DNA from: Marinobacter sp. ANT_B65
Lineage (GTDB): Bacteria > Pseudomonadota > Gammaproteobacteria > Pseudomonadales > Oleiphilaceae
Assembly (NCBI RefSeq): GCF_002407605.1
Contig: NZ_NXGV01000003.1
Location: forward strand, 30,895 to 94,894
Direction of reading: 5' to 3'
DNA: 64,000 bases
In this document: one piece after another, positions 56,023 to 63,349 of the stretch
Position numbering within the stretch: the stretch's first letter is position 1
How the letters are laid out: the number at the start of each line of letters is the position of its first letter
The notes under the pieces: generated by a model
What the model was told of the DNA's origin: nothing
Database searches by the model: none
What the model saw: only the letters and a program-made list of their open reading frames with translations
Position numbers and translations under genes: made by a program

Positions 56023-56090
56023 CAGAGAGTTTACAAGGACAAACGATTTATTGAGTCGCTGCTGTAAAATACCTCAAACTGCCACTCCTG

Positions 56091-56279
56091 CTACGCGCCT
56101 GACTCTGACCAGACGGCATACTCATTGCCAGTTGGATCACTAAAATGAAAACGGCGACCAACTTCGGAATGCCAGCGGAGGAAGCCAGGAACGTTACGTT
56201 CTGGCGCCCGGAAAAGCGGTTTTGCCTTGCAGCTTTTTACTGATGTCCTGGAAGAATGACTGGTTACAAGCTCACTCAA
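56091..56279 (-). pseudogene. Possible remnant of a VOC/glyoxalase-like gene
   Basis: The last part of the frame reads RRFHFSDPTGNEYAVWSE, which is the typical C-terminal metal-binding strand of VOC-family enzymes, but the preceding residues are not domain-like and an in-phase switch seems to occur in the reverse-strand region around 56190-56250. It is probably a decayed gene. It overlaps the NIPSNAP gene stop by 8 bases. Confidence 0.4.
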
Positions 56280-56577
56280 AAACCGGCCTCATAAAACTGC
56301 GCTCACAGCTCAGTACACAGCGAGTGTCCTCGGCGTATCTGAACGCAGCCTGACACTCCGAATCTTTAAGTGAGGCCTCACGATATTGTTCGTAGGCTGC
56401 CAACGACTCGAAAGTAAACAACGCAAGCGCGACATTGTTAGCGCCCTCGGACGGCAGGAAATATCCATGATGCTGACCTCCAAATTTCCGGACCAGAGGT
56501 ATCCACATTTTGGAATAGCGTTCAAACTCCGGAACTTTGTAGGGATCTATAATGTATTTCAGATAACAGGTTACCAC
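56272..56577 (-). CDS. NIPSNAP family protein
   Basis: The 101-residue ferredoxin-like protein begins CYLKYIIDPYKVPEFERYSKMWIPLV and has GGQHHGYFLPSEGANN, as in NIPSNAP/YdhR-like proteins. Function unknown. SD-like AAAAGGAG precedes the start by about 6 bases. Confidence 0.82.
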   Translation of the reverse strand: MVTCYLKYIIDPYKVPEFERYSKMWIPLVRKFGGQHHGYFLPSEGANNVALALFTFESLAAYEQYREASLKDSECQAAFRYAEDTRCVLSCERSFMRPVFE

Positions 56578-56687
56578 TGGAACTCCTTTTTATTCATTGC
56601 CTTATAACTCCCCGCATCAGCAGGTAGCGTCACATCATCCACCGGCAACCCGAACATCTTCCCGGACACCTGAAGAGATTAAGGTCT

Positions 56688-56972
56688 TCATTTGATTGCC
56701 GAAACACCATCAATTTCAGTGACTGTAGACGCATTAGCACGTTCAATAATTTTAACTAACGCCGACTGGACAGCCTCATCTTCCCGGATATCAGATTCGC
56801 TTTTAAATCTCTGCTCTTGTGGTTCCGCACCTTCTTCCAGGGTAAATGAAACAACCACTTCAGTTGCACATTCCGGTGTTTTTCCAAAGTACTCTAATGC
56901 TATCTCTGGATAACCAGAGAAGCCCTTTTTAACTTGTTTTGATATACGCTTTTTTGCTTTATCCACATTCAT
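56688..56972 (-). CDS. Conserved hypothetical protein, 94 residues
   Basis: The protein starts MNVDKAKKRISKQVKKGFSGYPEI, has a beta-rich centre with ATEVVVSFTLEEGAEPQEQRF and ends with LVKIIERANASTVTE. Such small acidic/basic proteins are common as integron cassette products, but I cannot name a family. The ATG at 56972 is preferred over 57056, which overlaps the transporter gene upstream. A sequence at about 56600-56680 with CTTATAAC could be a decayed attC. Confidence 0.65.
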   Translation of the reverse strand: MNVDKAKKRISKQVKKGFSGYPEIALEYFGKTPECATEVVVSFTLEEGAEPQEQRFKSESDIREDEAVQSALVKIIERANASTVTEIDGVSAIK

Positions 56973-56982
56973 AATTGAACTC

Positions 56983-57897
56983 TTATGGCAGTACAGGTAT
57001 CTCGTGCATTTCCCGGCGTTTTCCCAGCCACATAATGAAAAGTCCAGACATGACAACCAATATCGACCCGAACAGAATCCCAGGCGTCAGCACTTCATCA
57101 AAAAATAAAAATCCCAAGGCTATACCAAACAGAAGCCGGGTGTAGCGAAAGGGTGTAACAGCGGAAACTTCCCCTGTTTTCATGGCCTTCATCAAACAAG
57201 AATAACCTATTACCCCCACCATGATACTGCCCATTACTGCCAGAGATGCTTCGCTCTCAGGAATAACCAATGGGGTATCTGCCCAGATGGAGTAAAGCAC
57301 CCCCGACACGACCACCGACAAGAACCCGTATAGGCCAAGAAGCGATGTTCCAATGGTCGCTGGGGCTGCCCTGCTTGCGAGATCACGACCAGCAAAACCG
57401 ATCATCCCGATTATCGCTAACAGAGACAATTCGGAGAAGCCGTCCGTGCCTGGCTGGACTATAACGATCACACCCAGGAGCCCCAGAATAATGGCTGCCC
57501 ATCTATGCCAGCCCACTTTTTCGCCAAACACCAGAGCGGCACCAGCAACCACAACGAGAGGTGTTGCCTGCAAGATTACCGTTGCCGCAGACAGTGGGAT
57601 CAAAGCAATGGCAAGTACGTAAAAAAGACGTCCTGTTATCTCGAAGCCCACCCGTATCAGCATAGGGCGAGATAAAACATCCGGAATAAAAAGAGGCTCA
57701 CGATTAAAGTAAAGCATACCAATATAAATCAACATGCCACCCAGACCGAAAAGGATAAGCACCTCCCCTATCGGAAGCGTCCTGGTTGCCACTTTAATAA
57801 AGGCGTCCTCAACGGCGAATGCCCCCATAGAAGCAACCATCCAAAGGCTACCTGCCAGATTTTTCCTGCCTGTTTCAGTACGTTCCGTGCGCTCCAA
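56983..57897 (-). CDS. DMT family transporter (EamA domains)
   Basis: The 304-residue membrane protein has ten predicted helices in two EamA repeats (e.g. ATVILQATPLVVVAGAALVFGEKVGWHRWAAIILGLLGV, split across helices). It probably exports a small metabolite. Its start is 53 bases from the first attC site, and its stop is 11 bases before the 94-residue gene. It could be the oldest cassette of the array or flanking chromosome. Confidence 0.88.
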   Translation of the reverse strand: MERTERTETGRKNLAGSLWMVASMGAFAVEDAFIKVATRTLPIGEVLILFGLGGMLIYIGMLYFNREPLFIPDVLSRPMLIRVGFEITGRLFYVLAIALIPLSAATVILQATPLVVVAGAALVFGEKVGWHRWAAIILGLLGVIVIVQPGTDGFSELSLLAIIGMIGFAGRDLASRAAPATIGTSLLGLYGFLSVVVSGVLYSIWADTPLVIPESEASLAVMGSIMVGVIGYSCLMKAMKTGEVSAVTPFRYTRLLFGIALGFLFFDEVLTPGILFGSILVVMSGLFIMWLGKRREMHEIPVLP

Positions 57898-57949
57898 ATC
57901 CTACAGCCCCATAAAAAACACACTGTTAAAAGGCTTCCATTTACTTGCC

Positions 57950-58036
57950 ACATAACGCTGAACTACTCGACAGCCCGGCAGGGAGACCCGGTGGACGACC
58001 ACCAGACCGGGGCCGGATATTTTTTGCTGGTTAAAT
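57950..58036 (-). repeat. attC site 1
   Basis: Outer core ACATAAC at 57950-57956 and GTTAAAT at 58030-58036 bracket an imperfect palindrome with a CCCGGTGGACGACCACCAGACCGG segment, divided here as CCCGGTGGACG / ACCACCAGACCGG. It sits between the DMT gene and the monooxygenase cassette. Confidence 0.7.
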
Positions 58037-58348
58037 ACCATAAGCCCGCTCTACCTTAGCAACCCGGACCTTGAATTCCGAATACCAGGTTTTATGGCCC
58101 AGACGCTGGGCTTCAAGGTGTTCAGCATTTTTCTTCCAGTTCCTGATAGCTTCCTCGCTGGCCCAGTACGAAACGGTGATACCAACATCCTCGCGGGCTG
58201 ACTCGATACCAAGAAATCCATCCTGCCGGGCTGCCAGTTCTACCATTCTGTCAGCCATAGCACCGTAACCATGGTCACTATCCGTACGAACAGAACTAAA
58301 AATCACCGCGTAATATGGCGGGGTCGGAGTTTTAGCGATTCCTGACAT
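58031..58348 (-). CDS. Antibiotic biosynthesis monooxygenase-like cassette protein
   Basis: The 105-residue ferredoxin-like ABM protein has YYAVIFSSVRTDSDHGYG, LAARQDGFLGIESA and SYWASEEAIRNWKKNAEH. An AGGAGG 6 bases before the ATG at 58348 sets the start. It is a typical integron cassette product; the attC of its cassette is site 1. Confidence 0.85.
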   Translation of the reverse strand: MSGIAKTPTPPYYAVIFSSVRTDSDHGYGAMADRMVELAARQDGFLGIESAREDVGITVSYWASEEAIRNWKKNAEHLEAQRLGHKTWYSEFKVRVAKVERAYGI

Positions 58349-58362
58349 GAGTTCCTCCTGGC

Positions 58363-58447
58363 ATTTAACGCTTGCATCATACGCGCCCATGGAATGGAGC
58401 CGAAGGCACAATGCAGTGGGCGTCGCCATACCTGCGCGGGCTATGCT
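58363..58447 (-). repeat. attC site 2
   Basis: Core ATTTAAC at 58363-58369 begins a palindrome (CTTGCATCATACGCGCCCA ... TGGGCGTCGCC) closely matching attC site 9. The right core appears degenerate (GGCTATG instead of GTTATG), so the site may be impaired. Confidence 0.62.
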
Positions 58448-58452
58448 TTGAA

Positions 58453-58929
58453 TCAACTCCCAAGATTCAACTTCATTTCCAACAGAGAGCCTCGAAAGCC
58501 AAACTTCTCGTAAGCTCGAACCGCAGAATTATTCTCCGCGTACACATCAAGATAGAAGTCCGTCACTCCTCGTTGCTGGCCCCAGTTGACCAAATCTTGC
58601 AAGATAACCCTGTTTAGCCCGAGCCCTCTGTACTCCTCTGCCACATACATGAAGCCCAAATATCCATGATTATCGTGGTCCAGGGCGGGCTTTGAGTGGC
58701 GTATTTGAACGTACCCTGTAGCGACAATGTCGCCAGAAACTTCTCCAACAACCAACCTACTATCACGATCTGAAATCAGCTTTTCGATGTCATAGTAATA
58801 GGCGTCTTTCTTTTTAAGCGACGTGTTATAAGGTCGCTCTGCGTCAACCACTTTCTGTTCCAGTGTAACAAGAGAACGGTAGTCGTCACCCCTTGCTTCC
58901 CGCAGGATCAACTCATCTAAATTCATCAT
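58453..58929 (-). CDS. GNAT family N-acetyltransferase cassette protein
   Basis: The 158-residue acetyltransferase has MYVAEEYRGLGLNRVILQDLV (acetyl-CoA loop), FYLDVYAENNSAVRAYEKFGF and an N-terminal EARGDDYRSLVTLEQ. The substrate cannot be read. It is a cassette gene on the minus strand whose attC is site 2. Confidence 0.85.
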   Translation of the reverse strand: MMNLDELILREARGDDYRSLVTLEQKVVDAERPYNTSLKKKDAYYYDIEKLISDRDSRLVVGEVSGDIVATGYVQIRHSKPALDHDNHGYLGFMYVAEEYRGLGLNRVILQDLVNWGQQRGVTDFYLDVYAENNSAVRAYEKFGFRGSLLEMKLNLGS

Positions 58930-58964
58930 TACTCCAGTTTCGATAACTCAGGATCATACGCCTG

Positions 58965-59050
58965 CATAAACGGCGACTTTTACGCAACGAAGCGAAGAAA
59001 AAGCCTCCCGGTGGGGGCCCATCAGGCCGGAACGAGTTTAATGGTTAGGC
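58965..59050 (-). repeat. attC site 3
   Basis: CATAAAC at 58965-58971 and GTTAGGC at 59044-59050 delimit a palindrome containing CCCGGTGGGGGCCCATCAGGCCGG, quoted in parts as CCCGGTGGGGG and CATCAGGCCGG. The right end lies inside the truncated ccdB. Confidence 0.65.
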
Positions 59051-59139
59051 AACTGTGGCACGCCACTGAGAAGGTCTGATTGAACGTCCAATAGAAAACC
59101 AGTTCCGCCCTTATTTTCGAAGACATCAAAACGAGCCAT
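59038..59139 (-). pseudogene. ccdB: Truncated ccdB-like toxin (33 codons)
   Basis: Directly after the antitoxin stop (TGATG overlap), a frame starting MARFDVFENKGGTGFLLDVQ encodes the N-terminus of a CcdB gyrase poison. The reading frame enters attC site 3 and stops after 33 codons. CcdB is normally about 100 residues, so the C-terminal two thirds, including the residues needed to poison gyrase, are missing. Confidence 0.7.
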
Positions 59140-59384
59140 CAGAACTGACGATGCTTTGCGAGAGGCAAACCATTAGCCTCAACATATGCGTTCGAGCTTA
59201 CGAGGGCATTGGCATTATCTTTCTGCCAACTCTCTTGCTTATAAAGTTTCACGGCTTCGGCGATCCCAGCTTCTGCCGACCGCGATACATTAATTCCCAA
59301 AACCTTAGCCTCTTTGAGAAGGGCGCTGTCCAGCGATAGGTTTGTTGGCTTTCGTATGAATTTGGTGGTTTCAGCGGCGTGCAT
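59139..59384 (-). CDS. ccdA: CcdA-like antitoxin cassette protein
   Basis: The 81-residue protein has PTNLSLDSALLKEAKVLGINVSRSAEAG, the ribbon-helix-helix start of CcdA antitoxins, and a C-terminal tail with ANALVSSNAYVEANGLPL that contacts the toxin. Its cognate toxin downstream is truncated, so this cassette may act as an antitoxin only. Confidence 0.82.
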   Translation of the reverse strand: MHAAETTKFIRKPTNLSLDSALLKEAKVLGINVSRSAEAGIAEAVKLYKQESWQKDNANALVSSNAYVEANGLPLAKHRQF

Positions 59385-59488
59385 GGCTCAGTCCTCATAA
59401 GAAATCACACACCAATAATATGCGCATACTCTATGCCCATCTACCCTGCAGTTTTAGTGCTGGCACAAGAGAATTCTCGGGGTCAGTA

Positions 59489-59565
59489 GCATAACGCTTG
59501 GCTTTGCAGCGGCGAGCGTAGCGAGTCCGGCGCCGATAGGCGCTAACTGCCACGGTTTGTTATGT
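59489..59565 (-). repeat. attC site 4
   Basis: GCATAAC at 59489-59495 and GTTATGT at 59559-59565 are complementary outer cores around an imperfect palindrome rich in GCGAGCGTAGCG. One of the clearest attC sites in the array. The 104 bases between it and the ccdA start carry no gene. Confidence 0.8.
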
Positions 59566-59574
59566 GATAACTGC

Positions 59575-59979
59575 TCACTCTGGCAGCCCCTCGAATTCTG
59601 GCAAGTCCCCTAACCCCTCGTCCCAAACAGCTTTGCTAGATGTAAAGATGTGAGCTGTTGGCGAGATTGATACTTCCGTATCCAAACACCCAGCGGGAAT
59701 AACTAGAAGACCTGTGTCATGAGTGCTTGGCAATGCTGAACCGCAAACCTTACAAAAACTTTTTTTGTGGCGAGTACCTGCAAGCGTGAAGGTAGTCACA
59801 GAATCGGAACCCGCCAACCAAGTCAACTTAGCTGACTTCGAAAATAAGTTGGCCGCATGAGCAGACCCGGTATCCCTTTGACAATACTTACAATGACACA
59901 GGTAAAAGCCATCGAAATTTCCTTGCACTTCAAATTTTGCATTGCCACACAGACAAGAACCAAAATAATGAGTCATCAA
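59575..59979 (-). CDS. GFA family (Mss4-like) zinc-binding cassette protein 1
   Basis: The 134-residue protein has SCLCGNAKFEV, the zinc motif CHCKYCQRDTGSAH and KKSFCKVCGSALPS. GFA-domain proteins include glutathione-dependent formaldehyde-activating enzymes, but small cassette-encoded ones are of unknown role. Its attC is site 4. Confidence 0.88.
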   Translation of the reverse strand: MMTHYFGSCLCGNAKFEVQGNFDGFYLCHCKYCQRDTGSAHAANLFSKSAKLTWLAGSDSVTTFTLAGTRHKKSFCKVCGSALPSTHDTGLLVIPAGCLDTEVSISPTAHIFTSSKAVWDEGLGDLPEFEGLPE

Positions 59980-60021
59980 GTTTCCCTATGTTGGCTATAG
60001 TTCAAGCGCACATGACGCCAA

Positions 60022-60096
60022 TATTAAGCGGCGCCCGGCTAGGGCGTCCGGTGGACGGCCGCCAGGCCGGAAATGGACTTGATTGATTTGTTAAAT
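60022..60096 (-). repeat. attC site 5
   Basis: The left core ATTAAGC (60022-60029 region) and GTTAAAT at 60090-60096 bracket GGACGGCCGCCAGGCCGG. The inner palindrome is shared with site 10, which argues for a common origin. Confidence 0.68.
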
Positions 60097-60492
60097 GTCG
60101 TCGCGCCATTCGCTATGCTTACACACCCTATCGTACTCAAGCCATGGCACATCGTGCGACACCCAGATATGGGCCTCTGGCTTCAACCCGGGATCATCGT
60201 CCAGAGTGGCGACCCGAACAATTACGTGTGGCTGTGCAGGCCTCTCGGCGACCAAATGAGAACCACAGCGTTTGCAAAAATGGCGCAATTTTCCAGGAGA
60301 TGATTCGAACGTAGAAATAGAATTTATGCCGCTGAGCCAGCGGAAGTTCTCGCGCTTTACTCCAGCCGTGGAGGCAAATGGGGCCGCATGGGCTTTACGA
60401 CAAGTCTGACAATGACAATGCACAATCGGCATATCTAAAGGGTCGATTTCGTAACTTATCTCGCCACACAAACAGCTTCCCTTCAGCCCCAT
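60091..60492 (-). CDS. GFA family (Mss4-like) zinc-binding cassette protein 2
   Basis: The 133-residue protein has GSCLCGEISYEI, CHCQTCRKAHAAPF and RHFCKRCGSHLV. ATG 60492 is preferred over 60513 because AAGGAGA lies 6 bases upstream of it. Its attC is site 5. Confidence 0.88.
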   Translation of the reverse strand: MGLKGSCLCGEISYEIDPLDMPIVHCHCQTCRKAHAAPFASTAGVKRENFRWLSGINSISTFESSPGKLRHFCKRCGSHLVAERPAQPHVIVRVATLDDDPGLKPEAHIWVSHDVPWLEYDRVCKHSEWRDDI

Positions 60493-60511
60493 AGGGGATC
60501 TCCTTTTGTAC

Positions 60512-60583
60512 ATTTAACGCCTTGCTCAGCGGAAAAATGCGAGCGTGAGCGAGTAGTTTTTCCGATGAAGCAACTTGTTAGGC
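60512..60583 (-). repeat. attC site 6
   Basis: ATTTAAC at 60512-60518 and GTTAGGC at 60577-60583 bracket GGAAAAATGCGAGCG ... TTTTTCCG, a strong palindrome. Good attC candidate. An 8-bp inverted repeat (CAGTTATA 60634-60641 / TATAACTG 60675-60682) lies between it and the next gene. Confidence 0.8.
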
Positions 60584-60685
60584 ACATTTCAGAGATGCCA
60601 TGGTTCTATCGCCATTGTTTAATTATTTTAACTCAGTTATAAAATTATCTAGTAGAGCTGTTTCAGTAATAAAATATAACTGGGC

Positions 60686-60934
60686 TTAACTAGAAACACT
60701 TTTTATACCGAAGTCCTCGAACTCTGACTGAGCGTTGATAATTACATTAATTTTACCTCTGTCTTGGAAGTGTAATCTTGCTACAAAAGCACCATGAGCA
60801 TACTCAGGACCAAAGATACTGATCATAAATGACACCCCCCTACTTTTTATGAGTTTTTCAAACTCACCCTTCGAGTCGGCGTCGCATTGCTCCTTCGTTG
60901 TCTCACTTCGTTCGGCCGGGCGGTTTTTCATCAA
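60686..60934 (-). CDS. Hypothetical cassette protein, 82 residues
   Basis: No family is recognised. The protein is mixed alpha/beta with VSFMISIFGPEYAHGAFVARLHF and no membrane segment. The surrounding DNA is more AT-rich than the core genes. It lies between attC site 6 and the LysM cassette; ribosome-binding site is weak. Confidence 0.55.
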   Translation of the reverse strand: MMKNRPAERSETTKEQCDADSKGEFEKLIKSRGVSFMISIFGPEYAHGAFVARLHFQDRGKINVIINAQSEFEDFGIKSVSS

Positions 60935-60942
60935 AAATTCTG

Positions 60943-61021
60943 TAGGTTGAGCTGAGGCACGAAGCCCAATAGATTGTTTTAGATATGAAAAAGTTGGGCT
61001 ACTTATCGTTAGACCAACCTA
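60943..61021 (-). repeat. Possible attC site 7 (inverted repeat)
   Basis: TAGGTT at 60943-60948 pairs with AACCTA at 61016-61021, with GAGGCACGAAGCCCAAT ... GTTGGGCTAC inside and a GTTAGAC core at 61008. The shape fits a diverged attC, but the left core is not clear, so the call is weaker than the others. Confidence 0.42.
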
Positions 61022-61036
61022 TCTAGCGAATACAAA

Positions 61037-61058
61037 ACACCCCCAAAAGGTGGGGTGT
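61037..61058. terminator. Intrinsic terminator downstream of the LysM cassette gene
   Basis: ACACCCC (61037-61043) pairs with GGGGTGT (61052-61058) around an 8-base loop. A T-run follows in both directions (TTTTGTA on the minus strand), so it can end the minus-strand gene. Confidence 0.7.
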
Positions 61059-61093
61059 CTTTTAAAAATCTATAAATAAATTCTGAGTTAAAA

Positions 61094-61522
61094 TTATAGA
61101 ATTCTCAATATCTGTCCAATACGTATGTTGTTTATATGCTTAATCTGATTCAATTTTGCAAGCGTCTTCACACTAACTCCAGTTCTTGCAGAAATAAGTG
61201 ACAAATTATCACCAGAACGAACAGTATAAAATTGTTGTTTAGTCTTAGCAGGCTGTTTTACCACTATCTTTGTAACGACAACCTTCTTGGCTGGGATACT
61301 TTTAACAACAACTTTCTTGTTAGTACTCTTAACGTTCTTAGTAACGACTACTGTCTTCGCATTATTCTTGCTAACGTTTTTATTTACCTTCTTTGTATAA
61401 GTAACTTCATTTTGTTGTTTATGGTTATTAGATCCGCCGTTGTTATCCGCTGATACCACGCCTGCAAAAGTTAAAGCCAAAACCGAAAGAGCTGTTACTA
61501 AAGTTAATTTTACGTTTTTCAT
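61094..61522 (-). CDS. Exported LysM-domain cassette protein, low GC
   Basis: The 142-residue protein has a signal peptide ending at VVSAD, a Lys/Val/Asn-rich repetitive middle (several KKVVV and NKNV blocks), and a C-terminal LysM domain (YTVRSGDNLSLISARTGVSVKTLAKLNQI, shown here in pieces). It should bind peptidoglycan or chitin. The DNA is markedly AT-rich (tandem AGAGAAAGTAA repeats precede it at 61622-61643). The composition differs from its neighbours and suggests recent transfer. Confidence 0.85.
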   Translation of the reverse strand: MKNVKLTLVTALSVLALTFAGVVSADNNGGSNNHKQQNEVTYTKKVNKNVSKNNAKTVVVTKNVKSTNKKVVVKSIPAKKVVVTKIVVKQPAKTKQQFYTVRSGDNLSLISARTGVSVKTLAKLNQIKHINNIRIGQILRIL

Positions 61523-61683
61523 TTTACTTACCCTTGATTAAATTTATTGATTTAAATTCGTTTGTTGCTTTTGTTCAAACATTGAAAGTATTTTACACCA
61601 GATAAATGCAAACTTAGGTAAAGAGAAAGTAAAGAGAAAGTAAAGAATAATTGGATCAATGCATGGATTCCTTCTTGATAGAA

Positions 61684-61755
61684 ACATAACGCCTTGGCTT
61701 TGCGGCGCACCGGAGCGCCAGCGTAGGAGCGTCCGACAACAGCCGATTGTTAAGA
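61684..61755 (-). repeat. attC site 8
   Basis: ACATAAC at 61684-61690 and GTTAAGA at 61749-61755 bracket a palindrome with GCGCACCGGAGCGCC and GCGTAGGAGCG. The stop of the next cassette gene overlaps its right core. Confidence 0.78.
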
Positions 61756-62073
61756 GGCCGGCCCCTGGATTTGTAGCCAACCTTGGTGTTCGCAGTAGGT
61801 GGCGAAGTCTTGGTAGTTTTCATTGATCCACATTTCATCAGGGTGATCATGGAAGCCTAGGATTCCAACATCCCCATCCCGAACTTCTAGATTGGTACAG
61901 TTGCGAATGCCCTTTTGGGTAAGCCTACCCCGCTCGGAGAAGTCGGCAACCACACCATTATCCATTACCACGCTTGGCTCAGACGCGACCTTTATCGCGT
62001 ACAAGCAAATACTGCGATAGTTTTTGGGGAGCACAGGAATGAGCCTGAATGATCCTCTCCGCTTCCAGAACAT
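61750..62073 (-). CDS. Hypothetical cassette protein, 107 residues
   Basis: The protein has RGSFRLIPVLPKNYR, then DGDVGILGFHDHPDEMW and a C-terminal aromatic stretch. No known family recognised. The ATG at 62073 is preferred (AAGAGG upstream) over a longer frame running into attC site 9. Its attC is site 8. Confidence 0.6.
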   Translation of the reverse strand: MFWKRRGSFRLIPVLPKNYRSICLYAIKVASEPSVVMDNGVVADFSERGRLTQKGIRNCTNLEVRDGDVGILGFHDHPDEMWINENYQDFATYCEHQGWLQIQGPAS

Positions 62074-62079
62074 GTTGCC

Positions 62080-62163
62080 TCTTAACGCTTGCAGCATGCG
62101 CGCCCACGCAATGGAGCCGAAGGCGCAATGTAGTGGACGTCGCCGTGCCTGCACTTGTTATCA
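62080..62163 (-). repeat. attC site 9
   Basis: TCTTAAC at 62080-62086 and GTTATCA at 62157-62163 enclose a palindrome almost identical to attC site 2 in its central 60 bases (GCTTGCAGCATGCGCGCCCA and the matching arm). Two near-copies of one attC within 4 kb are expected in sedentary integrons. Confidence 0.78.
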
Positions 62164-62168
62164 CTGAC

Positions 62169-62567
62169 TCAGTCGTATTCCGCATTCTGAGGCAGATCGT
62201 CCGTGATATTGAACCAGGGCGCCTTACTGCCAACGTACACGTGGCGCTCCGCTTTAACTCCCGGGTCGGTATCAAGTGTTCCAAGTGGGAAACCATAGAC
62301 CTCGGGGGCTGCATCGAATTTAGTGTAGAGGCTAGAGCCGCAGTTTGAGCAAAAGCCTTTGTGCTCACCCGGGGAGGATTCGTAGAACTTCAGTAACTCC
62401 TCACCTTTGACGGTGTTCCAATCCGAGGACCGCACCTTAGCCCGCGTTCTGAACGCCGAGGCATGAAGCTTCCGGCACATTGAACAGTGACAGTTCAGAA
62501 CATCCGTCAGAGGACCATTGATTTCGTACTGAATACCCCCGCAGAGACAACTACCTGTTTGCTTCAT
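62169..62567 (-). CDS. GFA family (Mss4-like) zinc-binding cassette protein 3
   Basis: The 132-residue protein has GSCLCGGIQYEI, CHCSMCRKLHASAF and KGFCSNCGSSLYT. AAGGAGGTG 5-6 bases before the ATG. It is the third GFA-type cassette in 3 kb and differs from the other two in sequence, so it is an independent acquisition or old duplicate. Its attC is site 9. Confidence 0.88.
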   Translation of the reverse strand: MKQTGSCLCGGIQYEINGPLTDVLNCHCSMCRKLHASAFRTRAKVRSSDWNTVKGEELLKFYESSPGEHKGFCSNCGSSLYTKFDAAPEVYGFPLGTLDTDPGVKAERHVYVGSKAPWFNITDDLPQNAEYD

Positions 62568-62584
62568 TTATTCACCTCCTTGTG

Positions 62585-62684
62585 TGATAACGCTGAATGT
62601 TAAGCGGCGCCTGCGGAGCGCAGCGTAGTAGGCGTCCGGCGGACGGCCGCCAGGCCGGTAGCAAACTTAAACGACTGGTTATAC
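62585..62684 (-). repeat. attC site 10
   Basis: GATAAC near 62586-62591 and GTTATAC at 62678-62684 are outer cores; a second TTAAGC follows at about 62600 and the arm CGGCGGACGGCCGCCAGG is shared with site 5. The 100-base length is larger than the others and may include a fused remnant. Confidence 0.68.
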
Positions 62685-62690
62685 ATAGGA

Positions 62691-62960
62691 CTACCACCAA
62701 CTCCAAACCTTGCCTATAGCACGCCAGACACCCGCGAGAATAGACGGAAAAAGCTTCGGGAGCAGCAATGCCAAGACAGCAAATATGATGATACAGCTGA
62801 CAAGGTAGCGGCTACTGAGAAAGCCATCCCAATAGACGGCCAACTCTAAATTGACCCAGAGCCAAACGAATGCCGCTGTTGGGATAGAGAAAAACAGTGA
62901 TGCAAAAAGGCTGATCAACCTTGTTTCAATCGGCCCACCTTGGCCACGATTCCTTGCCAT
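62691..62960 (-). CDS. Hypothetical membrane cassette protein, 89 residues
   Basis: The protein has two membrane segments (LISLFASLFFSIPTAAFVWLWV and YLVSCIIIFAVLALLLPKLF) and a short polar end. No family recognised. Its attC is site 10. Confidence 0.6.
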   Translation of the reverse strand: MARNRGQGGPIETRLISLFASLFFSIPTAAFVWLWVNLELAVYWDGFLSSRYLVSCIIIFAVLALLLPKLFPSILAGVWRAIGKVWSWW

Positions 62961-62980
62961 GATCTAAGAACATTCCTTGT

Positions 62981-63050
62981 CTATAACGCCCAAAGCAGCG
63001 GCGGCGAAGCCGTCCAGCCCGCAGGGCGATGCTGCCTTTGTTTGTTAAAT
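62981..63050 (-). repeat. attC site 11
   Basis: CTATAAC at 62981-62987 and GTTAAAT at 63044-63050 bracket GCGGCGAAGCCGTCC ... GCAGGGCGATGCTGC, a clear imperfect palindrome. Confidence 0.78.
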
Positions 63051-63052
63051 GC

Positions 63053-63337
63053 TTACCCATATTTCTGCCAGTATGCCTTAATCTTTTGATATTGTTCAGG
63101 TAGGTTTTCTTTTGCCTCTGCAACTGACGAATAGTCTGAATCTTGTTCAGTCTCCCAGCTTGCGTCACAGCTAAAGCGGTACACGATATCCGAATCATCG
63201 TGCTTACATATCGCCAAACCAAATATTTCTGAGGCAACTTCGCCGGATTCATAGCGGAGTACACCAAAAGGCTTATCACCTGACCATGCCCACTCCAAAA
63301 CTTTGACTCCGTCTATTTCTTTTGGTGGCTTACTCAT
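63053..63337 (-). CDS. Hypothetical cassette protein, 94 residues
   Basis: The acidic soluble protein has VKVLEWAWSGDKPFGVLRYESGEVASEIFGL and an Asp-rich middle, then YQKIKAYWQKYG. Unrecognised. AGGTGA precedes the ATG. It is the cassette nearest the IS element; its attC is site 11. Confidence 0.6.
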   Translation of the reverse strand: MSKPPKEIDGVKVLEWAWSGDKPFGVLRYESGEVASEIFGLAICKHDDSDIVYRFSCDASWETEQDSDYSSVAEAKENLPEQYQKIKAYWQKYG

Positions 63338-63349
63338 CTTTCACCTAAC

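Noticed and set aside
56600..56690. CTTATAACTCCCC-type sequence as a further attC
   Set aside because: Only one core is recognisable and no clear palindrome follows; kept as a possible decayed site only.
60634..60682. CAGTTATA/TATAACTG inverted repeat as an attC or transposon end
   Set aside because: Arms are short and no core sequences or target duplication accompany them.
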